This document shows positions 10,113 through 19,715 of a stretch of DNA of 64,000 bases, piece by piece. A program made the translations under genes and the position numbers. The notes under the pieces were generated by a model, which was not told where the DNA came from, made no database searches, and saw only the letters and a list, made by a program, of their open reading frames with translations. Numbering within the stretch: position 1 is the stretch's first letter; every line of letters begins with the position of its first letter. This stretch comes from Dyadobacter pollutisoli. Its GTDB lineage: Bacteria > Bacteroidota > Bacteroidia > Cytophagales > Spirosomataceae. The stretch spans positions 4,838,501 to 4,902,500 of the forward strand of contig NZ_CP112998.1 of NCBI RefSeq assembly GCF_026625565.1, in the 5' to 3' direction.

Positions 10113-13100
10113 TTACAATGTAAGCTTTATCGCCACCGTAAACTGCTTCTGTATCGGCTGCGCTACACCACCTGAATTAAAAAACTCCGGATCCTGTCCT
10201 TTCAACTTCTTGTCGGCGTAGATCAGCCACGGGTTAATAGACGAAACCTGGATGCTTGCTGCCTTGAAGCCGTATTTTGCAGCAATAGGAAGCGGCACCT
10301 TATAAGCGAGCGAAACTGATTTCAACCTCACAAAGTCTCCTTTTGCAACGCGTTCGGTAGAGTAATTGTAAATGTTGTAAGGATAAGTACCTACCAGATA
10401 TTGCTGTTCCAGCTGATCGGCAATGGATGGTACTTTCGTGATATTTTCGTCACCCGGGATCACCCATCTGTCCAAAAATTCCTTCGGCATCGCATCCAGA
10501 TCGCTGAATGAGCCCTTATACAATGGATTTAAACGAATTTTGTTTCCCGCCTGATAGGTTAAAAACACATTCAGGGACAACTCCTTATAAGTAAGTGTAT
10601 TGTTGAACCCGCCAGTAAAAGGAGGATCAACCGGCCCTTCATATTTGAGGTAGCTGATGTTCTGATCTTGCAAATAAACGTCCGAACTTACCTCACCTTT
10701 CTCATTCAGGAATATCGGAACACCGGTTTTGGGATTGAGTGACCGGTAATCAATGGAAAAAAGGCTTCGTACCGGCCTGCCCTGTACATTAGCTCCTTCT
10801 GCTTTCACAAGATCAAAAATACCAGGGTTGTTGTCCACATTAGTGATCAATGTACGGGCATATCCTACTGTAATCCTGGAACGGAAATCCCAGTCACGCG
10901 TTTTGAAAAGAACACCGTCCAATGAAAAGTCAACACCGTGCGACTGCATGTCTGCATAGTTGGCCACCTTGTAGATCTGCCCTCCAATCCCTGAAGTCTT
11001 GATTTCATCGATCAGGTCAAAGCTGTTTCTAATGTAACCATCGACCGTCAGGTTGATTCTATTCGCCAGAAACCCAAGGTCCAGCCCCACATTACCACTG
11101 TACAGTTTCTCCCAGGTAAGCTCCGTATTTTCAAGCGAAGTAAGCTGTATCGCGGATTCTTTTTCGTCCACGACCGGCCTTCTGGTAATGATACTTTGAA
11201 ACAATGCTGCTGTATTCGTAGCCGGGCCGGTATCCGCCGAAAGTCCGTAACTCGCACGCAGCCTTCCCATACTCAGCCACTTAAATCTTTTTACTAAATT
11301 TTCACGGTCAAAATTCCAAGACCCTGCCACTGTATACGTTGGCAGCCAGCGGGCGTTGGCCGATTTACCAAAACCATTGGAACCATCGTAGCGAATGTAT
11401 CCGGTGAAGTTGTATTTATCGTCCAACGTATAACCAGCACTTCCATAAAATGCGGCAAAACGTTCGTAATCCATCCGCATACCATAATATTGGAAATTAC
11501 TTTCAATGGTCTGTTTCAAGATCCTGTAATCCACGAAAGGTGTTCCTCCCTGCTCATACTGAAATCCGTAACCTGTATTGTTTGAATTCTTACGGTTTGT
11601 ATACTTAATTTCCTGACCGGCCAAAAGATCTATAACATGCCTGTCATTGAATTTTTTGTTATACCTCAGGTTGTTACGAATGTTGTAAAACAGCAGCTGA
11701 TCCTCATTTGTATTATAAAACCCTCCGCTGGGCAGCACGATCACAGGATATGCATTAGGTACGTCCGGATCTGTATAAAGGTATTTGTTTGCCAATGCGA
11801 TTGTGGAATTACCTGCCGCTCTGTATGCATTAGCCATATTACTGTTTTCCGTAATGGTATGCTCACGTCCCGTTTGAATGTACCGCATTGCGCCCAGGAA
11901 ATCGTAGGTCAGGTGATCGGTAATTTTGTAGGAAAAATTACCCTGTAACTTGATATCCGCTAATGTGAGGTTGATCTTATTGTTTTCCAGCTCAGTAAGG
12001 ATATTGAACGGGGCAAAATTCCTCCTGAAATATTCCCGGTCGCCATTTTCGTCAAAAGCTGTCAGTGTTCGGCTCGTATTGAGTGCGTAGCTAAATGGAT
12101 TAATATCAAAATCCCTGTCAAACTTACCTTCTACCGGGTTACTACGTCTGCTCAGAGAGCCGGGAGCCTGCTGGCGCCGCACCGAGGCAAGAGTCGAAAT
12201 ACCCATGCTGATCTTGTCGGATATCTGGTACGTGTTTTTGAAGTTCAGCGTATACCTTTTAACCTTATCGGCAACGGTCCATCCATTATCATCCAGGTAA
12301 CTGGCCGATACGTAAGAGTTTGATTTGTCAGTACCGAAGGAAACACTCAAAGAGTGTTCGTGAATAAAATTTTGCTTAAAAAGTACATCAAACCAGTTAG
12401 TATTCGCTTTGGCATACCTTAGAAGGAAATCTTTCTTAGCCTCCTGCGTGTTAGGGATCTCAAAATTGCCCTCCTCATCGCCATTTAAAGAGTTGTAATA
12501 CTTACCGTAAACCCCATAATCAGGTTTAGACAAAATGTTAGAGGTGAGATAGCCTTTTCGTTCCAATTCGCCGAGAACAGACATTTGCTGAGCCGAATTC
12601 ATGATGTTAAAGTTCCGGTAGGAAGGGGTGAGCTGGGTGCTGAAGTTTCCTGAATAAGTAATGACTGGCTTGCCGCTTTTACCTTTTTTAGTCGTGATCA
12701 CAATCACACCATTCATTGCACGGGCACCATATAATGCCGCCGCGGCCGCATCTTTTAGGATATCAAACGTTTCAATGTCATTCGGGTTCAACCCGGCAAC
12801 TGCAGATCCCAATAGAGTAGTAGGGTCGCCGCTGGACAGCTGATCGTTGGAAATATTCACAATGTCCTCCTGCACAACCCCGTCGATCACCCATAATGGC
12901 TTATTGTCCCCGTTCAGCGAAGTAGCACCCCGAATCCTGATCTTCGGTGCTGCTCCAAATGTTCCCGACACGTTCTGGATCGAAACACCGGCGGCCCGTC
13001 CTTCAAGCATTCGGCTCACATCCGGAAGACCGTCAATTTTCACATCGTCCGTTTTCAGCGTAACGGCTGATCCGGTAAATTTATCCTTGTCAATCTGCTG

Positions 13101-13463
13101 AAAACCAGTAACAACCACATCCTGCAATCCTACCGCATCTTCCACGAGCACAATACTCAGGCTGCGGCCAGCTTTTATTTCTTTGGGCAGAAATCCTATC
13201 ATGGTAATGACCAGCGTCGCTCCATCGTTCACGCCCTGCAACAGGAATTCTCCTTTCTCATTGGTTACCGTCCCCTTCTGAGTCCCCTTCACCCGCACTG
13301 TGGAACCGATCAAAATCTCGCCGGTACTGCTTTTAACAACACCTTTAACGTCAATATCCGCTGAATAAGCAGAAGAGGGAGAGGTAAAACCGGATAAAAA
13401 GGTAAAAACAAGGAGTAATACTAACAGCCGACTCAGGCCACTGATCCGATAGAAAACATCCAT
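10113..13463 (-). CDS. SusC/RagA family TonB-linked outer membrane protein
   Basis: A 1116-residue SusC-type importer that starts the minus-strand locus. A signal peptide (LLVLLLVFTFLSGFTSP region) is followed by the carboxypeptidase-regulatory-like domain (DVKGVVKSSTGEILIGSTVRVKG), the DVVVTGFQQIDKDKFTGS plug entry and the ETFDILKDAAAAALYGARAMNGVIVITTKKG motif. The long barrel ends in a hydrophobic strand, FTVAIKLTL. Together with SusD, the zincin and DUF4302 it forms one uptake operon. In known members this gene set is thought to import peptides or other non-glycan compounds rather than starch-like glycans, but the cargo cannot be read from the sequence. Confidence 0.96.
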   Translation of the reverse strand: MDVFYRISGLSRLLVLLLVFTFLSGFTSPSSAYSADIDVKGVVKSSTGEILIGSTVRVKGTQKGTVTNEKGEFLLQGVNDGATLVITMIGFLPKEIKAGRSLSIVLVEDAVGLQDVVVTGFQQIDKDKFTGSAVTLKTDDVKIDGLPDVSRMLEGRAAGVSIQNVSGTFGAAPKIRIRGATSLNGDNKPLWVIDGVVQEDIVNISNDQLSSGDPTTLLGSAVAGLNPNDIETFDILKDAAAAALYGARAMNGVIVITTKKGKSGKPVITYSGNFSTQLTPSYRNFNIMNSAQQMSVLGELERKGYLTSNILSKPDYGVYGKYYNSLNGDEEGNFEIPNTQEAKKDFLLRYAKANTNWFDVLFKQNFIHEHSLSVSFGTDKSNSYVSASYLDDNGWTVADKVKRYTLNFKNTYQISDKISMGISTLASVRRQQAPGSLSRRSNPVEGKFDRDFDINPFSYALNTSRTLTAFDENGDREYFRRNFAPFNILTELENNKINLTLADIKLQGNFSYKITDHLTYDFLGAMRYIQTGREHTITENSNMANAYRAAGNSTIALANKYLYTDPDVPNAYPVIVLPSGGFYNTNEDQLLFYNIRNNLRYNKKFNDRHVIDLLAGQEIKYTNRKNSNNTGYGFQYEQGGTPFVDYRILKQTIESNFQYYGMRMDYERFAAFYGSAGYTLDDKYNFTGYIRYDGSNGFGKSANARWLPTYTVAGSWNFDRENLVKRFKWLSMGRLRASYGLSADTGPATNTAALFQSIITRRPVVDEKESAIQLTSLENTELTWEKLYSGNVGLDLGFLANRINLTVDGYIRNSFDLIDEIKTSGIGGQIYKVANYADMQSHGVDFSLDGVLFKTRDWDFRSRITVGYARTLITNVDNNPGIFDLVKAEGANVQGRPVRSLFSIDYRSLNPKTGVPIFLNEKGEVSSDVYLQDQNISYLKYEGPVDPPFTGGFNNTLTYKELSLNVFLTYQAGNKIRLNPLYKGSFSDLDAMPKEFLDRWVIPGDENITKVPSIADQLEQQYLVGTYPYNIYNYSTERVAKGDFVRLKSVSLAYKVPLPIAAKYGFKAASIQVSSINPWLIYADKKLKGQDPEFFNSGGVAQPIQKQFTVAIKLTL

Positions 13464-13761
13464 ATATGTAAGTATAAGTCTAACTCTAAATTAATGGGTG
13501 TCCGCCGAGGCGGGTTTAGTTGTTAATGCTCTCAATAATACACATTATCACAGAAAAAAACGAAAAGATTATGGCACTAACGGTTACAAATCTTTTAAAA
13601 GTCTTTAACTGTAAATAAAAAACAGGAAGTCACTGAATGACTATAATACGCAGGAAAACCGAATGATGTGGAGGAGGTGCTGATAAACTTTGGCAATTAT
13701 CTTAAATAAAACAAATTAGGCCGCATTTTATTGTTTTCCCGCTGAGTGATTTTAGCCTTTT
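13464..13761. other. Intergenic region upstream of the second susC
   Basis: About 300 bases between susC and the siroheme gene. It should hold the minus-strand promoter of the Sus operon, but I found no exact TAnnTTTG match; CAAATCTT at about 13588 is a one-mismatch candidate on the minus strand. No ORF or RNA gene is evident. Confidence 0.4.
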
Positions 13762-14358
13762 TTACAAAGCTTCATTAATATCTTTTTTCTTTTCGGTCAA
13801 TACGGCGGTAATCCGGTTCAATTCATCGACTTTATGGGCAAAGTCTCCCTTTAACATATCCCTGACCGCTTTCAGCTGCTCCATCGCCGTATCCAGGTTG
13901 TCGGGTAGTGCGTCGCCCAATACTTCTTTGAGCCGTTTGGCAAATGTCGGGGACATTCCGTTTGTAGAGATCGCGACTTTAAGGTTCCCTTTTCGTACGA
14001 CTGAAGAAAGGTAAAAATCGCAAATGGCCGGTGTATCGGCGACATTGGTGAGGATATGCCTGGTTCTGGCAATTGCTGCTATTCTTTTGTTTTCTTCTTT
14101 GTCGTTGGTGGCCACAATAACGAGGTCCTTTTCATCCAGATCATCGTCATTGAATTTCCTTTCAATTAGATTTATTCGTGAATTCTGGCTGGCCAAATCC
14201 AGTATTTCCTGTCTGATTTCCGGCGAAACAAGGGTCACCCTGGCTTCGGGTGAATTATCAAGAACAGCGGTTATTTTTTCCAAACCTACATAGCCACCTC
14301 CAACGATCAGTGTATGCAGGTTTTCAAGTTTGAGGAATATCGGGAACAAGTTATTCAT
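13762..14358 (-). CDS. Siroheme synthase N-terminal type precorrin-2 dehydrogenase / ferrochelatase
   Basis: This 198-residue protein matches the CysG N-terminal domain and Met8p, which oxidise precorrin-2 to sirohydrochlorin with NAD and insert iron to make siroheme for sulfite and nitrite reductases. The NAD-binding Rossmann motif VGGGYVGLEK is at about residues 19-28. NVADTPAICDF carries the conserved Asp used in both reactions, and AISTNGMSPTFAKRLKE is the typical C-terminal substrate-binding stretch. The methyltransferase half of CysG is absent, so this is the stand-alone form. It is divergent from the ABC-F gene and no other siroheme or sulfur gene is in the window. Confidence 0.9.
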   Translation of the reverse strand: MNNLFPIFLKLENLHTLIVGGGYVGLEKITAVLDNSPEARVTLVSPEIRQEILDLASQNSRINLIERKFNDDDLDEKDLVIVATNDKEENKRIAAIARTRHILTNVADTPAICDFYLSSVVRKGNLKVAISTNGMSPTFAKRLKEVLGDALPDNLDTAMEQLKAVRDMLKGDFAHKVDELNRITAVLTEKKKDINEAL

Positions 14359-14456
14359 ATCTCAAATTTACAGGAAATATCACACATTAGGTTGGGGAAG
14401 CAACCCTTTTATAACTATTCCAACAATTACACTTTCACTATGTGCTTCTTTCCCCG

Positions 14457-14464
14457 TACCTTTG
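14457..14464 (+). promoter_or_regulatory. TAnnTTTG -7 element just before the ABC-F start
   Basis: TACCTTTG ends only four bases before the ATG at 14469. If used, transcription would begin at or just inside the start codon, giving a leaderless mRNA. No good -33 partner is visible. Confidence 0.35.
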
Positions 14465-14468
14465 CACC

Positions 14469-16424
14469 ATGATCGCGATTACGAACCTCAGTTATTTTCT
14501 CGGCGACCGAGCACTTTATGATAGTGCGTCGCTCCATATAAAGCCCAAACAAAAAATTGGTCTTATTGGTCTTAACGGTACCGGTAAGTCGACGCTACTC
14601 CGTATGATTAACGGGGAATTCCAGCCGGACGGTGGAAATATTTCCAAAGCAGGAGATTGCACAATAGGGTTTCTGAACCAGGATTTACTTTCCTACCAGA
14701 GTGATGACTCGATCCTTTCCGTTGCGATGCAAGCATTTGAACGTCAGAATGTTTTGCAAATTCAAATGGACAAGATCCTCCATGATATGGAGCATAATTA
14801 TACGGATGCATTGGTCGACCGACTGGCCAGGGTTCAGGACGAATTCGAAGCATTGGACGGTTATTCCATTCAATCCAAAGCCGAAGCTATTCTTGAAGGT
14901 TTAGGATTCGTAACGGACGATTTGCACAGACCATTGCGGTTGTTTTCCGGGGGATGGAGAATGCGTGTGATGTTGGCGAAACTGCTTTTGCAAAAGCCGT
15001 CATTGCTCATGCTCGATGAGCCTACCAACCACTTGGACTTACCATCCATTCAATGGGTTGAAAAATATGTACAGAGCTATGAAGGAGCTGTTATCGTGGT
15101 TTCTCACGACAGGCAATTTCTTGACAATACGATTGATACCACTGTGGAAGTTTCAGGCGGAAAGTTGAATTACTACGCAGGAAATTACTCCTACTATCTG
15201 GAGGAAAAAGAGGAACGCAATGAAATTCAGCGCGGTGCTTATGAAAATCAGCAAGCCAAGATCCGCCAGACCGAGCGTTTTATTGAACGTTTCAAAGCCA
15301 AAGCAACCAAATCCCGCCAGGTACAGAGCCGTGTAAAAGCGCTGGACAGAATGGATGTAGTGGACCAGGTGATTGATGAAAATGCAAAAGTTCATTTCCG
15401 TTTCCAGTTTACTACCCAGCCCGGAAGGCACGTTTTTCAACTTGAAGATGCTTCCAAGGCTTATGGAGAAAAGGTTATTCTTCAAGGTACCAATATTAGC
15501 ATGGAGCGTGGAGATAAAATTGCGCTGATCGGTGCTAACGGTCGCGGAAAGTCTACGGTTCTTCGCGTAGTAGCAGGTACCGAACCCATTGAAGGAAAAA
15601 GAAGACTGGGACATAATGTATCGTTTACATTCTACGCTCAGCATCAGCTCGAATCCCTGAATGTACAGCATAACCTCATCGAGGAGCTGAAATATGCCAA
15701 CCCAAACAAAACGGAAACAGAGTTGCGTACCGTTTTGGGTTGTTTTCTTTTCAGCGGCGACGATGTATTCAAGAAAATCAAGGTCCTTTCCGGAGGTGAA
15801 AAATCACGGGTAGCGTTGGCCAAAGTACTACTTTCACAAGCTAACTTCCTGTTGCTCGATGAGCCTACCAACCACTTGGACATGCAGTCTGTCAATATCC
15901 TGATACAGGCTTTGCAGCAGTATGAAGGTAGTTACATTGTAGTATCCCACGACCGGTATTTTGTTGAAAATATTGCAAACAAAATATGGTACATTGAAGA
16001 TCACGAGATTAAAGAATACCCTGGTACTTACGAGGAGTACGAAGTGTGGGTGGAAGAACGCGGCTTACAATCTGCCGTAAGTGATAAAGCGGTTGTCAGC
16101 AGCGCACCTCCGCAGAAAAATGCCACGCTGGCTTCTAACAATGGTCCTGCACAGAAAAGTAATGGAAAATCAGTTTCCAATGAAGATGCGCAGAAAATAA
16201 AAAAGGTTCAGAAGCAGATTGAGGAACTGGAAAATACCATTAATGGTCTTGAAATAAGAAAAACAGAGACGGAAGCTAAACTGGCCGATCCAAAAATCTA
16301 CAACGACAATGCAGCTTTGACCGAGCTGAACAAGTTTTATGCGGACATTAAACAAAAGCTGAATAGCACCACCGAATCGTGGGAAAACCTGATGCTGGAA
16401 GTAGACGAGTTGTCGGGAAAGTAA
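14469..16424 (+). CDS. ABC-F family ATP-binding cassette protein
   Basis: A 651-residue soluble protein with two ABC domains and no membrane segment, the ABC-F arrangement. A GTG 27 bases upstream is in frame, but the ATG at 14469 gives the normal family start MIAITNLSYFLG. Domain 1 has Walker A GLNGTGKST, signature LFSGGWRMR and Walker B LLMLDEPTNHLD. A charged linker with many Arg/Lys (about residues 245-300) precedes domain 2 with GANGRGKST, LSGGEKSR and LLLDEPTNHLD. The C-terminal 60 residues form a coiled coil (KKVQKQIEELENTINGLE). ABC-F proteins act on ribosomes, as translation factors or antibiotic-protection factors; this one is closest in layout to Uup/YdiF types. Confidence 0.93.
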   Translation: MIAITNLSYFLGDRALYDSASLHIKPKQKIGLIGLNGTGKSTLLRMINGEFQPDGGNISKAGDCTIGFLNQDLLSYQSDDSILSVAMQAFERQNVLQIQMDKILHDMEHNYTDALVDRLARVQDEFEALDGYSIQSKAEAILEGLGFVTDDLHRPLRLFSGGWRMRVMLAKLLLQKPSLLMLDEPTNHLDLPSIQWVEKYVQSYEGAVIVVSHDRQFLDNTIDTTVEVSGGKLNYYAGNYSYYLEEKEERNEIQRGAYENQQAKIRQTERFIERFKAKATKSRQVQSRVKALDRMDVVDQVIDENAKVHFRFQFTTQPGRHVFQLEDASKAYGEKVILQGTNISMERGDKIALIGANGRGKSTVLRVVAGTEPIEGKRRLGHNVSFTFYAQHQLESLNVQHNLIEELKYANPNKTETELRTVLGCFLFSGDDVFKKIKVLSGGEKSRVALAKVLLSQANFLLLDEPTNHLDMQSVNILIQALQQYEGSYIVVSHDRYFVENIANKIWYIEDHEIKEYPGTYEEYEVWVEERGLQSAVSDKAVVSSAPPQKNATLASNNGPAQKSNGKSVSNEDAQKIKKVQKQIEELENTINGLEIRKTETEAKLADPKIYNDNAALTELNKFYADIKQKLNSTTESWENLMLEVDELSGK

Positions 16425-16439
16425 ATATGAAGTCAGCGT

Positions 16440-16474
16440 AAAAAGGGAAATCGGTTCGATTTCCCTTTTTTTTG
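16440..16474. terminator. Bidirectional intrinsic terminator
   Basis: AAAAAGGGAAATCG (16440-16453) pairs with CGATTTCCCTTTTT (16457-16470) and is followed by more T. It sits between two convergent genes, the ABC-F gene and the Uma2 gene, and can serve both. Confidence 0.85.
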
Positions 16475-16483
16475 TTTTTACTA

Positions 16484-17062
16484 TTAACTCAAATCTTTGG
16501 TCTTCGCATAAATATCGCTCAGCTTTAATTTCAAATCAAAATTTGCGGAAGTGATATATTCTTCGATGCTGTGGGCTTCTGACGCTAGAAACCACATTCC
16601 ATCTTCATTTTTAGCCCAGACTTCTGCAGAGATTGACAATGAATCAATCATAATATATTCTTTCAAAGTCGGTATACCTCTATAGAAATGAAATTTTTCA
16701 CCTCTGTCATATCCACTGGTTGTCTTAGATAACACTTCAATGAGTGCAGTAGGGTTCATAATTGTATCCGCCTGATCATCTAATAATTCTGGCTTCCCAC
16801 AAAGAATAAGTAAGTCCGGATAAGTATATAATCCAGTTTGAGGAATATGCAGGCGCATATCACTGGAAAAGCTTTGGCAAGATTTGTCTTTAAAAAATAC
16901 GCCGATTTCAATAGACAAGTTTTCTTTTATCCGATTGTGATCGTAGCTCGCCCCAGCCATTGCAAATATCTCTCCCCGATAATATTCGCTTTTGTACTCG
17001 GCCTCTCTTTCCAGTTCCAGATATTCTTTTTCTGAATACATTTTGATAGTTTGTGCTGTCAT
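16484..17062 (-). CDS. Uma2 family (DUF820) putative restriction-fold endonuclease
   Basis: A protein of about 192 residues with the Uma2/DUF820 pattern of the PD-(D/E)xK nuclease fold: SEYYRGEIFAMAGAS, then TYPDLLILCG with the active-site Asp, and ALIEVLSKTTSGYDRGEKFHFYRGIPTLKEYIMID with Glu and Lys residues of the catalytic core. The longer frame begins with TTG at 17101; the ATG at 17062 (MTAQTIKMYSE) fits family starts better. The family is abundant in cyanobacteria and Bacteroidota, is often found as scattered single genes, and its cellular role is not settled. It is a lone gene between convergent and divergent neighbours. Confidence 0.85.
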   Translation of the reverse strand: MTAQTIKMYSEKEYLELEREAEYKSEYYRGEIFAMAGASYDHNRIKENLSIEIGVFFKDKSCQSFSSDMRLHIPQTGLYTYPDLLILCGKPELLDDQADTIMNPTALIEVLSKTTSGYDRGEKFHFYRGIPTLKEYIMIDSLSISAEVWAKNEDGMWFLASEAHSIEEYITSANFDLKLKLSDIYAKTKDLS

Positions 17063-17165
17063 TTGATTAGTGTAAGTTAAAAAATAGTTGCTAACGCGCA
17101 AAACACGTTTCTCTATTCAGACGTACCTTACACTGAAAAGTAACGTTATCGTTTAAAATCTTGTC

Positions 17166-18449
17166 ATGCGTTTATCAGTCATTTTACTCTTCCTGATCTC
17201 CTGTTTTTATCAGACAAATGCGCAACAGCAAAATCTGCGTCTGGAAGATTTTATATATAATGAAAAAATCAGGACCGTGCTGTTGTATCCAGCCCTGGAA
17301 AATCCGGAAAATCCTACGCGGTTGCTTACCCCACCCATAAAACCTTTGAATGGCACGTCTCCCCTAGTTCTTGAATTTGATGATCTATCAGGACAGTTTG
17401 AGGGCTACCGTGCCAAAATAGTGCATTGCAATGCCGATTGGAGCAAATCAAATCTGAATGACATTGAATTTACATTTGAATTCAATGAGTATCCCATCAA
17501 TTCCTACGAGCAGTCGTTCAGTACCAAGGTGCCGTACTTTCACTACCGCTTGGAACTTCCGAGACTGAAACTTTCCGGTAATTATGTGGTGTATGTGTAC
17601 TCAGACCGCGACAGAAAACCAGTCCTGAGCCGCAGATTTATGCTTTATGAAAACAGGGTGAACATCAACGCGCAGGCCAGATTTTCGCAAGGTATTCAGC
17701 AACAATTCAGCGATCAGCAGATTGATTTTACGGTCGACTATAAAGGTTATCCGCTCAATGCTCCGCAAACTGATTTAAAAGTCGTTCTGCGAAAAAATTT
17801 TCGCTTTGATCAACTCAAAACGGGATTCAAGCCGACCAATGTTAAACCTTTTGATCAGGTGCTCGAATACACTTTTTTCGATCTTGAAAACACCTTTCCG
17901 GGAGGCAATGAGTTCAGGTATTTCGATAGCAGGACATTGTCGGCAAGAGGGTATGGTATTAATGAAATGGAAAGATCTGATGAATTTACCCGGCTGCTTT
18001 TATTCCCTGACAAGGCGAGGGTAGGCTCTTACATTCAAATTGATGATTTCAATGGCCAGTACATTGTGGATCAGCGGGAGTCCGGTCGCGGGAGTATCGA
18101 GGCAGATTACACGCCGGTATTATTTACCCTACGGTCGGAAGAAGAACCTGGTGCCACATTCTATGTCAATGGTGCATTTAATTTATGGCAGCTCAATGAT
18201 CGAAATCGCATGACCTACAATGCCATTGCAAAGGCCTACGAGGCAGAGATTATGATTAAACAGGGTGTCATCAATTACAATTATACAATGGTAAATGGTG
18301 CCGGCAAAAAACCCGATGAGGCCTACATTGAAGGCAATTACGGAGCTACCGAGAATGATTACGACATCCTGATTTACCACCGCCCACCTGCCGGAAGATC
18401 AGATCTGCTTGTGGGTTACCGGACCGTCGAATGGAACAGAAGGCGCTAA
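17166..18449 (+). CDS. Type IX secretion system plug protein (DUF5103)
   Basis: This 427-residue protein has a signal peptide ending around TNAQQ and the DUF5103 sequence: RTVLLYPALENPENPTRLLTPPI, VLEFDDLSGQFEGYRAKIVHCNADW, then EYPINSYEQSFSTKVPYFHYRLELP. In Flavobacterium the homologous Plug protein closes the periplasmic side of the giant SprA translocon of the type IX secretion system. The later part (residues about 320-400) with ATFYVNGAFNLWQLNDRNRMTYN looks like an immunoglobulin or carbohydrate-module-like domain. No other T9SS gene is in the window, which is normal because these genes are scattered in Bacteroidota. Its presence implies that the organism has a T9SS. Confidence 0.88.
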   Translation: MRLSVILLFLISCFYQTNAQQQNLRLEDFIYNEKIRTVLLYPALENPENPTRLLTPPIKPLNGTSPLVLEFDDLSGQFEGYRAKIVHCNADWSKSNLNDIEFTFEFNEYPINSYEQSFSTKVPYFHYRLELPRLKLSGNYVVYVYSDRDRKPVLSRRFMLYENRVNINAQARFSQGIQQQFSDQQIDFTVDYKGYPLNAPQTDLKVVLRKNFRFDQLKTGFKPTNVKPFDQVLEYTFFDLENTFPGGNEFRYFDSRTLSARGYGINEMERSDEFTRLLLFPDKARVGSYIQIDDFNGQYIVDQRESGRGSIEADYTPVLFTLRSEEEPGATFYVNGAFNLWQLNDRNRMTYNAIAKAYEAEIMIKQGVINYNYTMVNGAGKKPDEAYIEGNYGATENDYDILIYHRPPAGRSDLLVGYRTVEWNRRR

Positions 18450-18452
18450 AAA

Positions 18453-18482
18453 AAGGAGCGACTTATCCGGTCGCTCCTTAAT
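18453..18482. terminator. Intrinsic terminator between convergent genes
   Basis: AAGGAGCGAC (18453-18462) pairs with GTCGCTCCTT (18470-18479) with a seven-base loop. It begins three bases after the T9SS plug stop codon and faces the ychF 3' end, so it may act in both directions. Confidence 0.75.
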
Positions 18483-18503
18483 CTTATATTCTTCCGGAAA
18501 GAT

Positions 18504-19604
18504 TTACACGTTAAATCGGAAGTGCATAATATCACCATCCGCAACTACATATTCTTTTCCTTCCACTGCCATTTTGCCAACTTCCTTCACGCCAGCTTCC
18601 GTTTTATACTGCTCATAATCAGCAATTTTAATAACCTCCGCACGAATGAATCCTTTTTCAAAATCACTATGGATCACACCAGCCGCCTGAGGCGCTTTCC
18701 AGCCTTTTACGATTGTCCAGGCGCGGACTTCCTTCACTCCTGCGGTGAAATAAGTGATCAGATTGAGAAGTGCATAAGAAGCTTTGATCAGCTTGCTCAG
18801 TCCTGATTCTTTCAGACCATACTCTCCTAAAAACATTTCATGCTCCTCAGGATCCTCGATCTCTGAAATCTGGGATTCGATAGCCGCGCAAAGTACAATT
18901 ACATCCGCCCCTTCGTGTTTTACTGCTTCACGCAATTTTTCAGAATATTCATTGCCAGAAAGCATTGAACCTTCGTCCACATTGGCAACATAAAGAACCG
19001 GCTTTGCTGTCAGCAACTGCAAGTCACCGATTACAGCTTCCTTCGTTTCTTCATCAATCACGACACTACGGGCATTTTTGCCTTCTTCCAGCGTCGATTT
19101 ATATTTTTTCAGCCATTCCAGTTCGGCTTTTGCTTTTGCATCACCAGCACGCGCACCTTTTTCTGTTTTCTGAATCTTCTTTTCAACAGATTCGAGATCT
19201 TTCATTTGTAACTCAATGTCGATGATCTCTTTATCAAAAACAGGATCTACACGTCCTTCCACGTGAACCACGTTTTCGTCCTGAAAACAGCGAACTACGT
19301 GAACAATTGCGTCCACCTCACGAATGTTAGCAAGAAATTTATTTCCTAAGCCTGCTCCCTGGCTGGCACCTTTCACAAGGCCTGCGATATCCACAAACTC
19401 AATGATAGTAGGTATTACCTTTTGAGGTTTTACCAAACCGGTAAGTACGTCCAGACGTTCATCTGGAACTGTTACCACACCCACATTGGGCTCTATCGTA
19501 CAGAAAGGATAATTGGCAGCTTCGGCTTTGCCGGTAGAAATGGCATTAAAAAGAGTGGATTTCCCTACGTTTGGCAATCCCACGATCCCACATTGAAGAC
19601 TCAT
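18504..19604 (-). CDS. ychF: Redox-regulated ATPase YchF (Obg family)
   Basis: A 366-residue P-loop protein. The frame is open upstream of 19604, but the ATG there gives the universal YchF start MSLQCGIVGLPNVGKST with Walker A at residues 8-16. The G3 motif is DIAGLVKGASQGAGLGN. In the G4 position it has NVDE (about residue 205) rather than NKxD, the known change that makes YchF prefer ATP to GTP. The central coiled coil (residues about 125-170) and the C-terminal TGS domain (LITYFTAGVKEVRAWTI onward) complete the family layout. It binds ribosomes and is linked to oxidative stress response. It is a single gene in its own transcript. Confidence 0.96.
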   Translation of the reverse strand: MSLQCGIVGLPNVGKSTLFNAISTGKAEAANYPFCTIEPNVGVVTVPDERLDVLTGLVKPQKVIPTIIEFVDIAGLVKGASQGAGLGNKFLANIREVDAIVHVVRCFQDENVVHVEGRVDPVFDKEIIDIELQMKDLESVEKKIQKTEKGARAGDAKAKAELEWLKKYKSTLEEGKNARSVVIDEETKEAVIGDLQLLTAKPVLYVANVDEGSMLSGNEYSEKLREAVKHEGADVIVLCAAIESQISEIEDPEEHEMFLGEYGLKESGLSKLIKASYALLNLITYFTAGVKEVRAWTIVKGWKAPQAAGVIHSDFEKGFIRAEVIKIADYEQYKTEAGVKEVGKMAVEGKEYVVADGDIMHFRFNV

Positions 19605-19715
19605 ATTTGATTGGTATGCAGTTAATAGCAGGCAATTCCCGTGCAAAAGTGCAAAGAACACCTGTCTGCTGAATGATATTTTTTGCAAAATTACCATTTA
19701 GCGAGTACAAAAACC

